Below, in pieces: positions 33,370-42,217 of a stretch of DNA of 49,133 nt (position 1 is the first letter of the stretch; each line of letters starts with the position of its first letter). Source of the stretch: Psychrobacter sp. UBA6766 (lineage in GTDB: Bacteria > Pseudomonadota > Gammaproteobacteria > Pseudomonadales > Moraxellaceae); contig NZ_DKGQ01000040.1 of the NCBI RefSeq assembly GCF_002453355.1, forward strand, positions 33,486 through 82,618, given 5' to 3'. Position numbers and translations under genes: made by a program. Below the pieces are notes generated by a model. That model searched no databases, was not told the DNA's origin, and worked only from the letters and a program-made list of their open reading frames with translations.

Positions 33370-33405
33370 AAAAGAAGCCACGTCATAGAAACGTGGCTTC
33401 TTTTT
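33370..33405. terminator. Terminator after the transglycosylase gene
   Basis: AAAAGAAGCCACGT pairs with ACGTGGCTTCTTTT around CATAGAA, with T-runs in both directions. It may also serve the convergent small gene ending at 33478. Confidence 0.9.
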
Positions 33406-33477
33406 AAGTCTTTGGTTAACACTACATTTGAGCAACTAAGCTTGTTTGATAGCGGCAGTTATTTTTTGCATTTTAAA

Positions 33478-33777
33478 TTAGACAATAGGAGGAGGATTTG
33501 GTTGGCCATTATCGCCATCCCAGTTCTCACGCGCTTTGTCATCCAAATCAGCAGGTGTTTTTGGCTTCCACTTGCCATTTTCTTTCCAAGTCGCATCGCC
33601 CCAGTCGGCATCTTCTTCTTTTCTGTCCAAATCTTTATAAGCTTGGGCAGGATCGATACCACGGCGCTTCATATCCGCGACTTGCTCTTCTAAAGTGTGA
33701 AACTGGTGCGCCTCATGCATCGCGTTTTCTAAGCCATTCAACTCGTTGGTCAAGTCATCATATTTTGAGTTACTCAT
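33478..33777 (-). CDS. Hypothetical small acidic protein
   Basis: I do not recognise this 99-residue protein. It is highly charged, has no membrane segment or signal, and is rich in Asp, Glu, Lys and Trp. The first half is probably a coiled helix (NELNGLENAMHEAHQFHTLEEQ), and the C-terminal third is a Trp- and Pro-rich extended region ending PNPPPIV. A clear GGGAG lies seven bases before the ATG ending at 33777, which supports real translation. It is a single gene convergent with the transglycosylase. Confidence 0.7.
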   Translation of the reverse strand: MSNSKYDDLTNELNGLENAMHEAHQFHTLEEQVADMKRRGIDPAQAYKDLDRKEEDADWGDATWKENGKWKPKTPADLDDKARENWDGDNGQPNPPPIV

Positions 33778-33954
33778 TATTTACTCCCTAATTATTCAGT
33801 TTTATTATGTATTTATGCCCTTTATTATTACGGATATTGCATAAGTTCACAATCACCGAGACGTATGCTTTGTATTACAAAGGGTAAGCAACGCCTTTAT
33901 AAAAGAAAAGTTTATAGATGAGGTTTTATAAATAGAAGAGATTTATGAATTGAG

Positions 33955-35007
33955 CTAATCGAGGCGTGAAGAGGATTGACTACTTACTTTGGAAGTATTT
34001 TTCGTCAATAAGCTTTTGGCATAAAAGGTCAGTTTCCAAAGCTCTTGGGAGACGCGCGTTCCATAGGTGGTTAGCTGGATCCAATTGGCTGCTACCAACT
34101 GGCACTGTAATTGGTTTAAGTCATCTTGAGAAATCTGACAGCGAGAAACGGCATGGACATTTGGCATGTCCTTTTTGATATCAAGCTCAGCTTTGGTGGC
34201 AATTAAGCGATTGATAGCGCTTTGTAGGCCATAATTGGAAAAAGTGGCTGGGATTTTGATCAAAGTGATTAATACCTCTTGCCACGACAATGTCATGGTC
34301 CGGGTGACATCGGTTAAATTGCCGCCTTCATAGGCTTGCGCTTTATATTGAATCTCAAAAGTGTCTGTTAGCACGATGGGTTTGCTGACGCTATCAGCAG
34401 TCAAATGTTTGAGAGTGTCAGCAGGCGCTTGGGCGAGCTTGATTATTTTATTAGTCGAAGCGTTATCAATACCAATAGATTCCTCAGAAAGACTTTTTTC
34501 AATGACAGTGACTCTATTCGCTTTCATCAGCTCGTCGCCAACCCTTACCCAACCATCGCCTACTTGATGATTGGCAACCATTTTATAATAGGCTTGAATA
34601 AGTAGCTGCTCAATATCGTTTTCTGTCTCATAATAATAAATTTTATCGGCTTTTTTGGTGACCATGTGGGTAAATTCTAGCAGTTGCCGACTAATATTGA
34701 CCTCATTATGGTGAGTTTTAATCAATATCAGCAAGGGTTTAAGCTTGGCTTTGGCATTTAAATAGCTCAAGTGCATTTGACTAACGCCCGTATTTTGCGT
34801 CGTACCATAGCTATCACCGATAATCATCAAGGCATAATCACAAGCATCAATACACTGGCGACCATATAGCGACGCTTTGGGTAATTTGCTCGAAACATCA
34901 TAGGTTAAAAATGCGCGAGCTTGAAAAAACATCGCAACACTGTCTAAAACCAACAGCTGATCGTTGTCAGCACATATGACGTGAATATGATAGCGACGGT
35001 TTGGCAC
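33955..35007 (-). CDS. DUF4062-like N-terminal domain protein of unknown function
   Basis: The N-terminal 120 residues resemble DUF4062: a strand starting PNRRYHIHVI, then CDYALMIIGDSYGTTQNTGVSQMHLSYLNAKAKLKPLLILI, here about residues 57-97. DUF4062 is TIR-like and occurs as a sensor or effector domain in some bacterial defence and signalling proteins. The C-terminal 200 residues (about 150-350) match nothing I know and include TLSWQEVLITLIKIP. Two GTG starts compete: the one ending at 35013 overlaps its AGAGG, while the one ending at 35007 has five bases of spacing and is preferred. It lies alone, downstream of murI. Function is unknown; defence is a guess. Confidence 0.7.
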   Translation of the reverse strand: MPNRRYHIHVICADNDQLLVLDSVAMFFQARAFLTYDVSSKLPKASLYGRQCIDACDYALMIIGDSYGTTQNTGVSQMHLSYLNAKAKLKPLLILIKTHHNEVNISRQLLEFTHMVTKKADKIYYYETENDIEQLLIQAYYKMVANHQVGDGWVRVGDELMKANRVTVIEKSLSEESIGIDNASTNKIIKLAQAPADTLKHLTADSVSKPIVLTDTFEIQYKAQAYEGGNLTDVTRTMTLSWQEVLITLIKIPATFSNYGLQSAINRLIATKAELDIKKDMPNVHAVSRCQISQDDLNQLQCQLVAANWIQLTTYGTRVSQELWKLTFYAKSLLTKNTSKVSSQSSSRLD

Positions 35008-35232
35008 AATCACCTCTAAGCTTGAGTAGCTATATAAATCAGAGTTCTATAAATCCACAGGAAAACCAATAAAATTAGGAACTAATTAATTCTGATGAGC
35101 AGATACTAGCCTAACATAATATTTCTACTATGCGTCCAATTTATTACTAATACCATTATTATCTTGCGGAATTATAACAGCAGTATCACCACTAAACCTT
35201 TAAGCAACTTCTGCTGAGTCTAATAAACAGGG

Positions 35233-36282
35233 TTAAGGATGAGAATAATACTGCAAAAGGCTCTGCTTACCGAGCAAACTTTGTATTAAAATGTGTAACT
35301 TCTCATCATATTTGGTCGCATAAAAGGTCAATGGCGGCGCAATACTTGTATTTTCTGCTCTATTCTCTTTTAAAGCCTTATCACCCTTCAAAGACTTATT
35401 ATCCTTGAAAGTCTGACTGCTTAAAGCCTCACCACCTAAATCCTCAGCTGGCAAAGCCAATAAATGATCTACTAATAATAATTGTTTGACGCGCTCAGCA
35501 ATTGCTTGTCCAGAATCGACAATTTGTATCGATAATTGCTGCTGGGCAATCTCTTGCGTTAAAAACGCTTTAAAAAAGGGATAATGCGTGCAACCTAGAA
35601 CCAACTGATCTACGCTATCTTGCGCAAATACCTGTAATTGCTCACGTAAATCCTGAGCAGTTTTACTATCTTCCGGCATTCCCGACTCTACCCAAGGAAC
35701 CAAGTTTGGGTCAAAGTATTTGGTTACCTTCGTTGCTTTAGGACTGGCAATATGGTTAATAACGTCATTAAGCAGCGTACCGTTTAAAGTCGCCTTTGTT
35801 GCCAATACTGCCACATGACCACTTTTACTGGCCAATACCGCAGGCTTCAACGCTGGCACCAAACCAACAATAGGCAACTGCGGATAATATTGTCTGGCGG
35901 TCTCTAAAGCATACGCTGAGGCACTATTGCAAGCGATAACGATCAGCTTGCAGCCTTGTCGATATAACCACTCTACTGCTATTAGTGTTAACGCTTTAAT
36001 ATCTTCACTATCGCGATTTCCATACGGCACATGCAAGGTATCTGCATAATAAACATAACGTTCATGCGGTAATTGCTGAGCTAAATGCAAATAGACCGAC
36101 AAGCCGCCAACGCCTGAATCAAACAAGCCGATTGGCGCATTGCGATCCTTTTTAGTCACCTTCTCTATCACGTGATTATTTGATTGAAGCTTTCTAAAAT
36201 TATCATCAATAAATGTCGTTGAGTGCGTGTTAAGCCTATCGAGGATAGTATGTTCAGGCGCTGCTTTTACAGCAATCTTCAT
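35233..36282 (-). CDS. murI: Glutamate racemase
   Basis: MurI supplies D-glutamate for the peptidoglycan stem. The catalytic cysteines are in IACNSASA and LGCTHYPF. The N-terminal motif IGLFDSGVGGLSV includes Asp55-Ser56. The protein has 349 residues against about 265-285 normally. The excess is a 48-residue N-terminal extension and a charged insert near the C terminus (SSQTFKDNKSLKGDKALKEN area, about residues 285-315). The weak upstream site (GGTAAGATAACC) leaves the start uncertain, and part of the extension may not be translated. It follows the DUF1285 gene by 64 bp. Confidence 0.93.
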   Translation of the reverse strand: MKIAVKAAPEHTILDRLNTHSTTFIDDNFRKLQSNNHVIEKVTKKDRNAPIGLFDSGVGGLSVYLHLAQQLPHERYVYYADTLHVPYGNRDSEDIKALTLIAVEWLYRQGCKLIVIACNSASAYALETARQYYPQLPIVGLVPALKPAVLASKSGHVAVLATKATLNGTLLNDVINHIASPKATKVTKYFDPNLVPWVESGMPEDSKTAQDLREQLQVFAQDSVDQLVLGCTHYPFFKAFLTQEIAQQQLSIQIVDSGQAIAERVKQLLLVDHLLALPAEDLGGEALSSQTFKDNKSLKGDKALKENRAENTSIAPPLTFYATKYDEKLHILIQSLLGKQSLLQYYSHP

Positions 36283-36346
36283 GGTTATCTTACCGCCGTT
36301 TTCATATAGGAGTTAAATATTGTTAGATACTAAATATTGTTTATTT

Positions 36347-37060
36347 TTAAGCAGATGGCATCGATAATGAGTAAGAGTTGCCACCACTTTGCAGCGTTAG
36401 TATCGTCTCACCATTTTGCTCTGTCAACTCACCAATTTCGGTTAAGTGATAAAAAGTATTTCGTCCAATTAATGCCTTTAAGCCATTTCTCACCATCATA
36501 TAAGGACGGATTTGGGTATTCTCTTCTGTGCTTTCATTTACTTTTGTGCTTTCATGATCGTCAGGGCTTTTAATCGTATAAGCGCGTAACTGAATAGGAT
36601 GCTCATCATCTAAACGTACCACATCGCCCGTGGTGGTGGTAAATTCTAGCCAGCACTTACCGGCTTCATGAACGATGCCGACATCATTAATCAGTAATGG
36701 CGCATCTTCTACTTGAATGCGCAGCTTTTGCACAGGTGTCTTTAGAAAATACGCAACCGAGCCATTATTTTCCTCCTTCCATAAAATAGTAGCAAATAAG
36801 CGCACCAATGACTCTCGGGTCATATGACTGCCTTCGTGCCACCATTCACCGTTGGCTTTAATCGTCAAATCCATATCTGCTACTTGCTCAGGGTGCCAAT
36901 TCTCAAGAGGCGGTATGACGCGGCCTTCACGTTTGCTTGCAGCCGACTTAAAATATTGGCTTAAGGCATTCATACTATTTAGCTTGGACACCTTATCAGT
37001 TGGGGTTTCTGAGCTATTTTTATTAATGGCATCATCGCTTTTATTCTTATCATTCATCAT
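36347..37060 (-). CDS. DUF1285 family protein
   Basis: The 237-residue cytoplasmic protein matches the DUF1285 pattern: PPLENWHPEQVADMDLTIKANGEWWHEGS, here residues 50-78, then SLVRLFATILWKEE, YFLKTPVQKLRIQVEDAPLL and the LRAYTIKSP block. An extra acidic insert (SPDDHESTKVNESTEENTQ) sits in the second half. The function of the family is unknown. Tandem ATGs end at 37060 and 37057; AAAGGA lies four or seven bases upstream, so the second may be the true start. It is co-directional with murI and probably co-transcribed. Confidence 0.83.
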   Translation of the reverse strand: MMNDKNKSDDAINKNSSETPTDKVSKLNSMNALSQYFKSAASKREGRVIPPLENWHPEQVADMDLTIKANGEWWHEGSHMTRESLVRLFATILWKEENNGSVAYFLKTPVQKLRIQVEDAPLLINDVGIVHEAGKCWLEFTTTTGDVVRLDDEHPIQLRAYTIKSPDDHESTKVNESTEENTQIRPYMMVRNGLKALIGRNTFYHLTEIGELTEQNGETILTLQSGGNSYSLSMPSA

Positions 37061-37464
37061 AAAATCCTTTATTTAGTAATCAAAGTTTGGCAAATCTATT
37101 ATTACCATAAATTTTTGTTTCGGGTATGATGAAAGCCTATCGTCATTGTACTCCCGCTATTTGAATTTTACCTTAACATTGATACCCAGAAATGCGTATC
37201 GTGTTTGTAGGACTTTTCTTTTATAATGAGTAACGATTATTTATTTGAAATGGTTCAGTGGGTGTTGAATTAACGACACATTTTACGTTATGGGTTGATA
37301 GGTTTTGGAAAACATCTTTAACCTTAACGTCGTCAATTGATGCCGCAAAGACAGTTTTTATCGGGCAGCCATATGTCTGAGTAACGTTAGCGCCGCAAGC
37401 CTTATTATTCAATTGTTAAGCTAATGATGCCCTGGGATAAGCCACTACAAGTTTAGGAGTAGGT
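37061..37464. other. 404-bp divergent intergenic region upstream of ETF-QO gene
   Basis: No supported gene. A minus-strand opening of 63 codons at 37221-37412 needs a TTG start without a ribosome binding site and is rejected. A TATAAT (37222-37227) could be the -10 of the ETF-QO gene, with a leader of about 230 nt, but no good -35 hexamer precedes it. Confidence 0.5.
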
Positions 37465-39372
37465 ATGCAAGAGCAAGACAATCAAAAGCCTGTCGTTGAT
37501 AACGACACTGTTAACAATGACGCGCCCATCGTGGATAGCGATACCGTAAATACTGATGCAGCCGTAGCAGAAGTAGAAACGGCAGATGCATCACAAGAAG
37601 CAGAAGAAGTCGCAGCTACTGAAGAAGCCTCTGAAGTTGAAGCGGCAGAAGTTGCCGTCGAACCAGTAGTAGAACCAGTAGTAGAACCAGTAGTAGAGCC
37701 TGAAGCTGCCGAGCCTGAAATCGAACGTGAATCAATGGAATTCGATGTCATTATCGTTGGCGGTGGTCCTGCCGGGCTGTCAGCAGCCATTCGTCTGCGT
37801 CAGCTTGCTATTGCAGCGGGCAACGATGAATTTATGGTTTGCGTGGTCGAAAAAGGTTCTGAGTTTGGTGCTCATACGTTATCTGGCGCGGTTATGGAAA
37901 CACGCGCTTTGGATGAGCTGATACCTGATTGGAAAGAAAAAGGTGCGCCACTAAACGTTCCTGCCATTGAAGACCGCGTTTATATGCTGGGTTCTGCAAC
38001 CAAGGCCACCAAACTTCCTGATTCTATCGTGCCTGCTAGTATGCACAATGAAGGCAACTATATTGTCTCACTAGGCAACGTCGTTCGCTGGTTGGCAGAA
38101 CAAGCGGAAGAGTTAGAAGTCATGATGTTCCCAGGCTTCGCAGCCGATGACATCTTATATAACGATGACGGTTCGGTAAGAGGCATTTTAACGGGCGACA
38201 TGGGCGTAGCTGCCGATGGTGAAGCCAAGCCTAGCTTTGAGCCAGGGTATGAGCTACTTGGTAAATATACCATCTTTGCTGAAGGCTGCCGTGGTCATTT
38301 AGGCAAGCGTTTAATCAGCCGTTTTGATCTTGATAAAGACTCCGATCCTCAGCATTACGGCATTGGTATTAAAGAGCTTTGGGAAGTCACACCAGAAAAA
38401 CATGAACAAGGCGTGGTGATGCATGGTTCAGGTTGGCCATTGACTGACACAGGCTCTTCTGGTGGTTGGTGGTTATACTTCGATGAAAACAACCAAGTAA
38501 GCTTCGGAATGGTCATCGATTTATCGTACTCAAACCCTTATATGTCACCGTTTGATGAAGTGCAGCGCTTAAAACTGCATCCCCTCATTCGTAACATCTT
38601 AGAAGGGGGCAAACGCCTGTCTTATGGCGCTCGTGCTTTGACTAAAGGCGGCTTAAACTCTTTACCAAAATTCACTTTCCCAGGTGGCGTTTTGGTCGGT
38701 GATGACGCTGGCTTCTTAAATCCTGCCAAAATCAAAGGCACGCATACTTCAATGAAATCGGGAATGCTAGCTGCTGAGGCAATTTTTGAGGCGCTACAAG
38801 CTGGTCGTGAGTATGATGACGTGGTCGCTTATAGCACTATGTATAAAGAATCTTGGTTGTATCAAGATAACTACGAAGCGCGTAACTTTGCACCAGCCAT
38901 GCACCGTATGGGACAATGGATGGGCGGCGCCTTTAACTTTATCGAGCAAAATTTGCTCGGCGGCAAGATGCCACTGACCATTCATGACAATCAGTATGAT
39001 TACGATCAGCTTGAGACCGCAAAACACGCCTATCAGCCCACCTATCCTAAGCCGGATGGTAAACTGACATTTGATAAATTGTCATCGGTCTTTATCTCGA
39101 ACACTAACCATGCTGAAGATCAGCCAACGCATCTAAAACTGACCGATCCAACAGTTCCTGTCTCCGTCAATTTACCATTGTATGCTGAGCCTGCGCGTCT
39201 GTATTGCCCCGCTGGCGTTTATGAATTGGTAAAAGATGCCGAAGGTGCTAAGTTTGTTATCAATGCGCAAAACTGCGTCCATTGTAAAACCTGTGACATC
39301 AAAGACCCATCACAAAACATCACTTGGGTGACGCCAGAAGGTGGCGGTGGTCCTAACTATCCAAACATGTAA
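37465..39372 (+). CDS. Electron transfer flavoprotein-ubiquinone oxidoreductase with acidic N-terminal extension
   Basis: ETF-QO passes electrons from reduced ETF, supplied by acyl-CoA dehydrogenases, to ubiquinone in the inner membrane. From residue 91 it has the FAD-binding VIIVGGGPAG (Gly99-Gly104 region), then the usual ubiquinone and FAD segments, and a C-terminal 4Fe-4S ferredoxin-like module with YCPAGVYE and NCVHCKTCDIKDP. The first 90 residues are an unusual Glu/Val/Ala-rich acidic stretch with repeated VEPV units. The start is supported by TTTAGGAGTAGGT, six bases ahead of ATG 37465. Methionine 91 is an alternative start with a weaker upstream site. Confidence 0.95.
   Translation: MQEQDNQKPVVDNDTVNNDAPIVDSDTVNTDAAVAEVETADASQEAEEVAATEEASEVEAAEVAVEPVVEPVVEPVVEPEAAEPEIERESMEFDVIIVGGGPAGLSAAIRLRQLAIAAGNDEFMVCVVEKGSEFGAHTLSGAVMETRALDELIPDWKEKGAPLNVPAIEDRVYMLGSATKATKLPDSIVPASMHNEGNYIVSLGNVVRWLAEQAEELEVMMFPGFAADDILYNDDGSVRGILTGDMGVAADGEAKPSFEPGYELLGKYTIFAEGCRGHLGKRLISRFDLDKDSDPQHYGIGIKELWEVTPEKHEQGVVMHGSGWPLTDTGSSGGWWLYFDENNQVSFGMVIDLSYSNPYMSPFDEVQRLKLHPLIRNILEGGKRLSYGARALTKGGLNSLPKFTFPGGVLVGDDAGFLNPAKIKGTHTSMKSGMLAAEAIFEALQAGREYDDVVAYSTMYKESWLYQDNYEARNFAPAMHRMGQWMGGAFNFIEQNLLGGKMPLTIHDNQYDYDQLETAKHAYQPTYPKPDGKLTFDKLSSVFISNTNHAEDQPTHLKLTDPTVPVSVNLPLYAEPARLYCPAGVYELVKDAEGAKFVINAQNCVHCKTCDIKDPSQNITWVTPEGGGGPNYPNM
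37660..37695 (+). repeat. Three 12-bp in-frame tandem repeats in the ETF-QO gene
   Basis: GAACCAGTAGTA is repeated exactly three times at 37660-37671, 37672-37683 and 37684-37695, followed by the related GAGCCTGAA. Each unit encodes Glu-Pro-Val-Val, so copy number changes would keep the reading frame. Confidence 0.92.
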
Positions 39373-39400
39373 ACCCTGTTCGTAATAAATATTACTTAAT

Positions 39401-39435
39401 AAAAAACCGCTCTTAATGCTAAGGGCGGTTTTTTT
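39401..39435 (+). terminator. Terminator after ETF-QO gene
   Basis: AAAAAACCGCTCTTA pairs with TAAGGGCGGTTTTTT (one G-U) around ATGC, ending in a T-run. It lies 29 bp past the stop, ahead of the convergent AGCS gene. Confidence 0.88.
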
Positions 39436-39480
39436 ATGCTTGTAGTTTTAATAGCTCAATTCTTAATTTATCTCTAAAGA

Positions 39481-40977
39481 CTAATCGGTCCAAGCATCAC
39501 GGTTGGCTTCGTCTTTTAGTTTCACAAAGTCATCTGGGTCAAACTTAATTTGATCGCCCGTTTTGCCTTCTTTAACTTGTCGCTCATAATCACGCAAGAT
39601 GCGTAGGGCGACAGGCGATAAAATTAAAATAGCCACTAAGTTGACGAGTGCCATCAGACCCATGGATAAGTCAGCAAAGTTCCAAATAGCAGGGAGGCTT
39701 GCGATAGCACCAACAAATACCATTCCCAAAACCATAAAGCGGAAAATCATAATCATCACTTTGGCGTTTCTTTCACCAGAGATAAATTCAAGATTGGACT
39801 CACCATAACTGTAGTTGGCAATAATGGAGGTAAATGAGAAGAAGAAAATCGCAACCGCGACGAAAATAACGCCCATATCACCCACATACTGTGACAGTGC
39901 TAACTGCGTTAATTGAATCCCTTCCTGTTCGACATTTGGGTCGACGACGCCTGAGAGAATAATAATGGCAGCCGTTGCCGTACAAATAACCAGCGTATCT
40001 ATAAAGACACCGAGCATTTGCATAAAACCTTGCACCGCTGGATGATCGGGATGGCTTTTTGCCGTTGCTGCTGCATTGGGCGCTGAACCCATACCGGCTT
40101 CGTTCGAAAACAGACCGCGTTTGATACCATTAATCATTGCCTGCGCAATACCATAACCAATAACGCCGCCTGCCGCTTGCTCAAAACCAAATGCCGATTT
40201 TACAATCAAAGCAACCGCTGCTGGGAATTCGCTAAAATTCGTCACAATAATATAAAGTGCCAACAAGATATAAAGTATCGCCATGACGGGCACAATCTTA
40301 CCAGCGATACGCGCAACCGAACGCAAACCACCAAATACGACTGGCGCAGCCAATACCACCAGCACCAATCCTGTCATCCACGTTGGCACCCCAAAGGCTT
40401 CATTGGTCGCTTGGGCGATAGTATTTGACTGAACGCCATTAAATGCCAAACCAAACGCCACCAGCAAACAAAGTGAGAAAAATATCGCTAGCCAGCGCTT
40501 TCCCAAACCCTTTTCGATATAGTAAGCGGGACCACCGCGGTAAACATTGTCTTTATGCGGCACTTTATAAGCTTGCGCTAAGGTAGACTCGATGAAGCTG
40601 GTCGACATACCGACTATCGCCGTCATCCACATCCAAAATACCGCGCCTGGTCCCCCAAGATAAATAGCAATTGCAACCCCTGCCAGATTACCCGTACCGA
40701 CACGCGCTGCTAAGGAAGTCATCAACGCCTCAAATGAGCTGATACCGCCCTCTTTACGACCTTGATTTGACACTCGTAATAACTGCCACATATGACCGAA
40801 GTGACGAAACTGAATAAAACGCGTAGCAACGGTAAAATATAGACCGGCACCGATTAGCACAAACATCAGTAGTCCATACCACGGATTGCTTGCAATCAAC
40901 CAATCATTATTCCCCCATATAATACTAACACCGTAATCAACGATGTTATTAAACCAACCTGCTATGCCTTCGTTCAT
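39481..40977 (-). CDS. Sodium:alanine/glycine symporter, AGCS family
   Basis: The 498-residue protein has about ten to eleven membrane segments and the AGCS family features: a long first segment after WGNNDWLIASNPWYGLLM, the signature region SLAARVGTGNLAGVAIAIYLGGPGAVFWMW (here residues 79-109), and GLFSNEAGMGSAPNAAATA. It imports alanine or glycine with sodium. The C-terminal tail is charged and cytoplasmic (KDEANRDAWTD). Substrate preference between alanine and glycine is not readable. It is convergent with the ETF-QO gene and has a long upstream region. Confidence 0.94.
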   Translation of the reverse strand: MNEGIAGWFNNIVDYGVSIIWGNNDWLIASNPWYGLLMFVLIGAGLYFTVATRFIQFRHFGHMWQLLRVSNQGRKEGGISSFEALMTSLAARVGTGNLAGVAIAIYLGGPGAVFWMWMTAIVGMSTSFIESTLAQAYKVPHKDNVYRGGPAYYIEKGLGKRWLAIFFSLCLLVAFGLAFNGVQSNTIAQATNEAFGVPTWMTGLVLVVLAAPVVFGGLRSVARIAGKIVPVMAILYILLALYIIVTNFSEFPAAVALIVKSAFGFEQAAGGVIGYGIAQAMINGIKRGLFSNEAGMGSAPNAAATAKSHPDHPAVQGFMQMLGVFIDTLVICTATAAIIILSGVVDPNVEQEGIQLTQLALSQYVGDMGVIFVAVAIFFFSFTSIIANYSYGESNLEFISGERNAKVMIMIFRFMVLGMVFVGAIASLPAIWNFADLSMGLMALVNLVAILILSPVALRILRDYERQVKEGKTGDQIKFDPDDFVKLKDEANRDAWTD

Positions 40978-41952
40978 ACAAACTCCTCACTTACGCTTTA
41001 TAAATTTTGCTTATTTTTTATATAAAAATGTCTATAACCAATCAAAACAGTCTCAAAATTAACTAAAAACATTCCTGAAAAAGTTACCGTGGGCATTCTA
41101 TAGTGTTTAAGGCGTGTCTGACTATCACATCTGGTTATCATCTCAAGATGTTCATTTCTGAAATAAATGTAACTTGCCCTTTAACTGCTATAGAATGAAG
41201 AATGTAACAAATGAGAAGCATTTTTTAGACATTTATCGTACGATTACAATAACGTCGTCGCTCGCTACTTAATAAAACTGCTAGATCTTTTTGATGACAT
41301 TAACTGTTTTATGATGGATGAACAAAAATGATGGGTTATTTGAAACCAAGTTTTTAATAAAAACAGTTTTTAATAACGACATTTTTTCAACACGATAGAC
41401 TGAATTTTATAGACATTAGCGTTCGGTTGATATTGGTTTATTGGCATGAATGGCTATCGTATTAAAAACTTTAAGACTCTTGTCAGGAAGACGGGATCGT
41501 AAAAAGACAGCGGATTGTTGACCTTCATGATTTTACCTCGATAAATCCCCTCTTTTCTGCAAAGCACCCTTAAACCTAGAAGTAATAAGCATTCGTTATC
41601 TCTTCGTTTTATGAGACCAGTTTTTAACGAAACCGATTTTAATAACTCGATTTATAGGTAAGTCATTTTGCACCAGATTTTTAAATGGTTCGCTTTTAGG
41701 TCTTTGGTTTTGATAATTTTTGATGGCATGAGGCTGTAAATACCTCTTTTTAACTTTGTTTGTTCATCATAAATAGCTAAAGCCTCTTTCATTTGTGCGT
41801 ATTTTTTCAGCCAAGCTGTTGAGTCATTTTGTATTAGCTGTCTATAAGATGGTTTTTTGTAGACATAACTTCGCTTGGAGCGATAGACAATAATCACTCA
41901 TTAGGCTCAAATCAAACATGATGTTTTTAGGTAAGACAAAAGGAGTTGTCCT
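40978..41952. other. 975-bp non-coding region between AGCS and DUF4212 genes
   Basis: No gene is supported. A minus-strand opening of 81 codons (41652-41897) needs a GTG start without a ribosome binding site and matches nothing known. The region is AT-rich and contains an imperfect 38-bp direct repeat (41342-41380 and 41613-41650). It must hold the divergent promoters of the two transporter loci, and could include remains of a lost gene or unannotated RNA. Confidence 0.5.
41342..41650. repeat. Imperfect 38-bp direct repeat pair, about 270 bp apart
   Basis: Copy 1 at 41342-41380 starts GAAACCAAGTTTTTAATAA; copy 2 at 41613-41650 starts GAGACCAGTTTTTAACGAAA. Both contain a doubled (A/C)GTTTTTAATAA-like core. 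They differ at several positions. The interval between them has no open frame. Confidence 0.45.
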
Positions 41953-42213
41953 ATGGAAAACCACAACGATCCATCCGGTTATTGGCGTGCCAATGTCCGT
42001 CTCATTTTAGGTAGCCTCGTTATCTGGGCCCTATGTTCTTACGGTTTCGGTATTTTATTTCGTCCATTATTAACAGGCATTCGAATAGGTGGAACTGACC
42101 TAGGATTTTGGTTCGCTCAACAAGGATCCATTGGTGTATTTATCATTTTAATCTTCTTCTACGCGTGGCGTATGAATAAGTTAGATAAACAATATGGTGT
42201 AGACGAGGAATAG
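41953..42213 (+). CDS. DUF4212 small subunit of sodium/solute symporter
   Basis: The 86-residue protein has two membrane segments, about residues 15-36 and 54-75. The N-terminal YWRANVRLILGSLVIWAL and central RIGGTDLGFWFAQQGSI match DUF4212, the small partner always found before VC_2705-type SSS symporters. AAAGGAG lies upstream of the ATG. The stop is four bases before the start of the large subunit, so the two are translated together. Its mechanistic role in the carrier is not established. Confidence 0.9.
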   Translation: MENHNDPSGYWRANVRLILGSLVIWALCSYGFGILFRPLLTGIRIGGTDLGFWFAQQGSIGVFIILIFFYAWRMNKLDKQYGVDEE

Positions 42214-42217
42214 TCCT

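Noticed and set aside
37221..37412. Minus-strand opening of 63 codons upstream of the ETF-QO gene
   Set aside because: It needs a TTG start with no ribosome binding site and lies in the promoter region.
41652..41897. Minus-strand opening of 81 codons in the 1-kb gap
   Set aside because: It has a GTG start without a ribosome binding site and a basic composition with no family match; kept only as part of the gap description.
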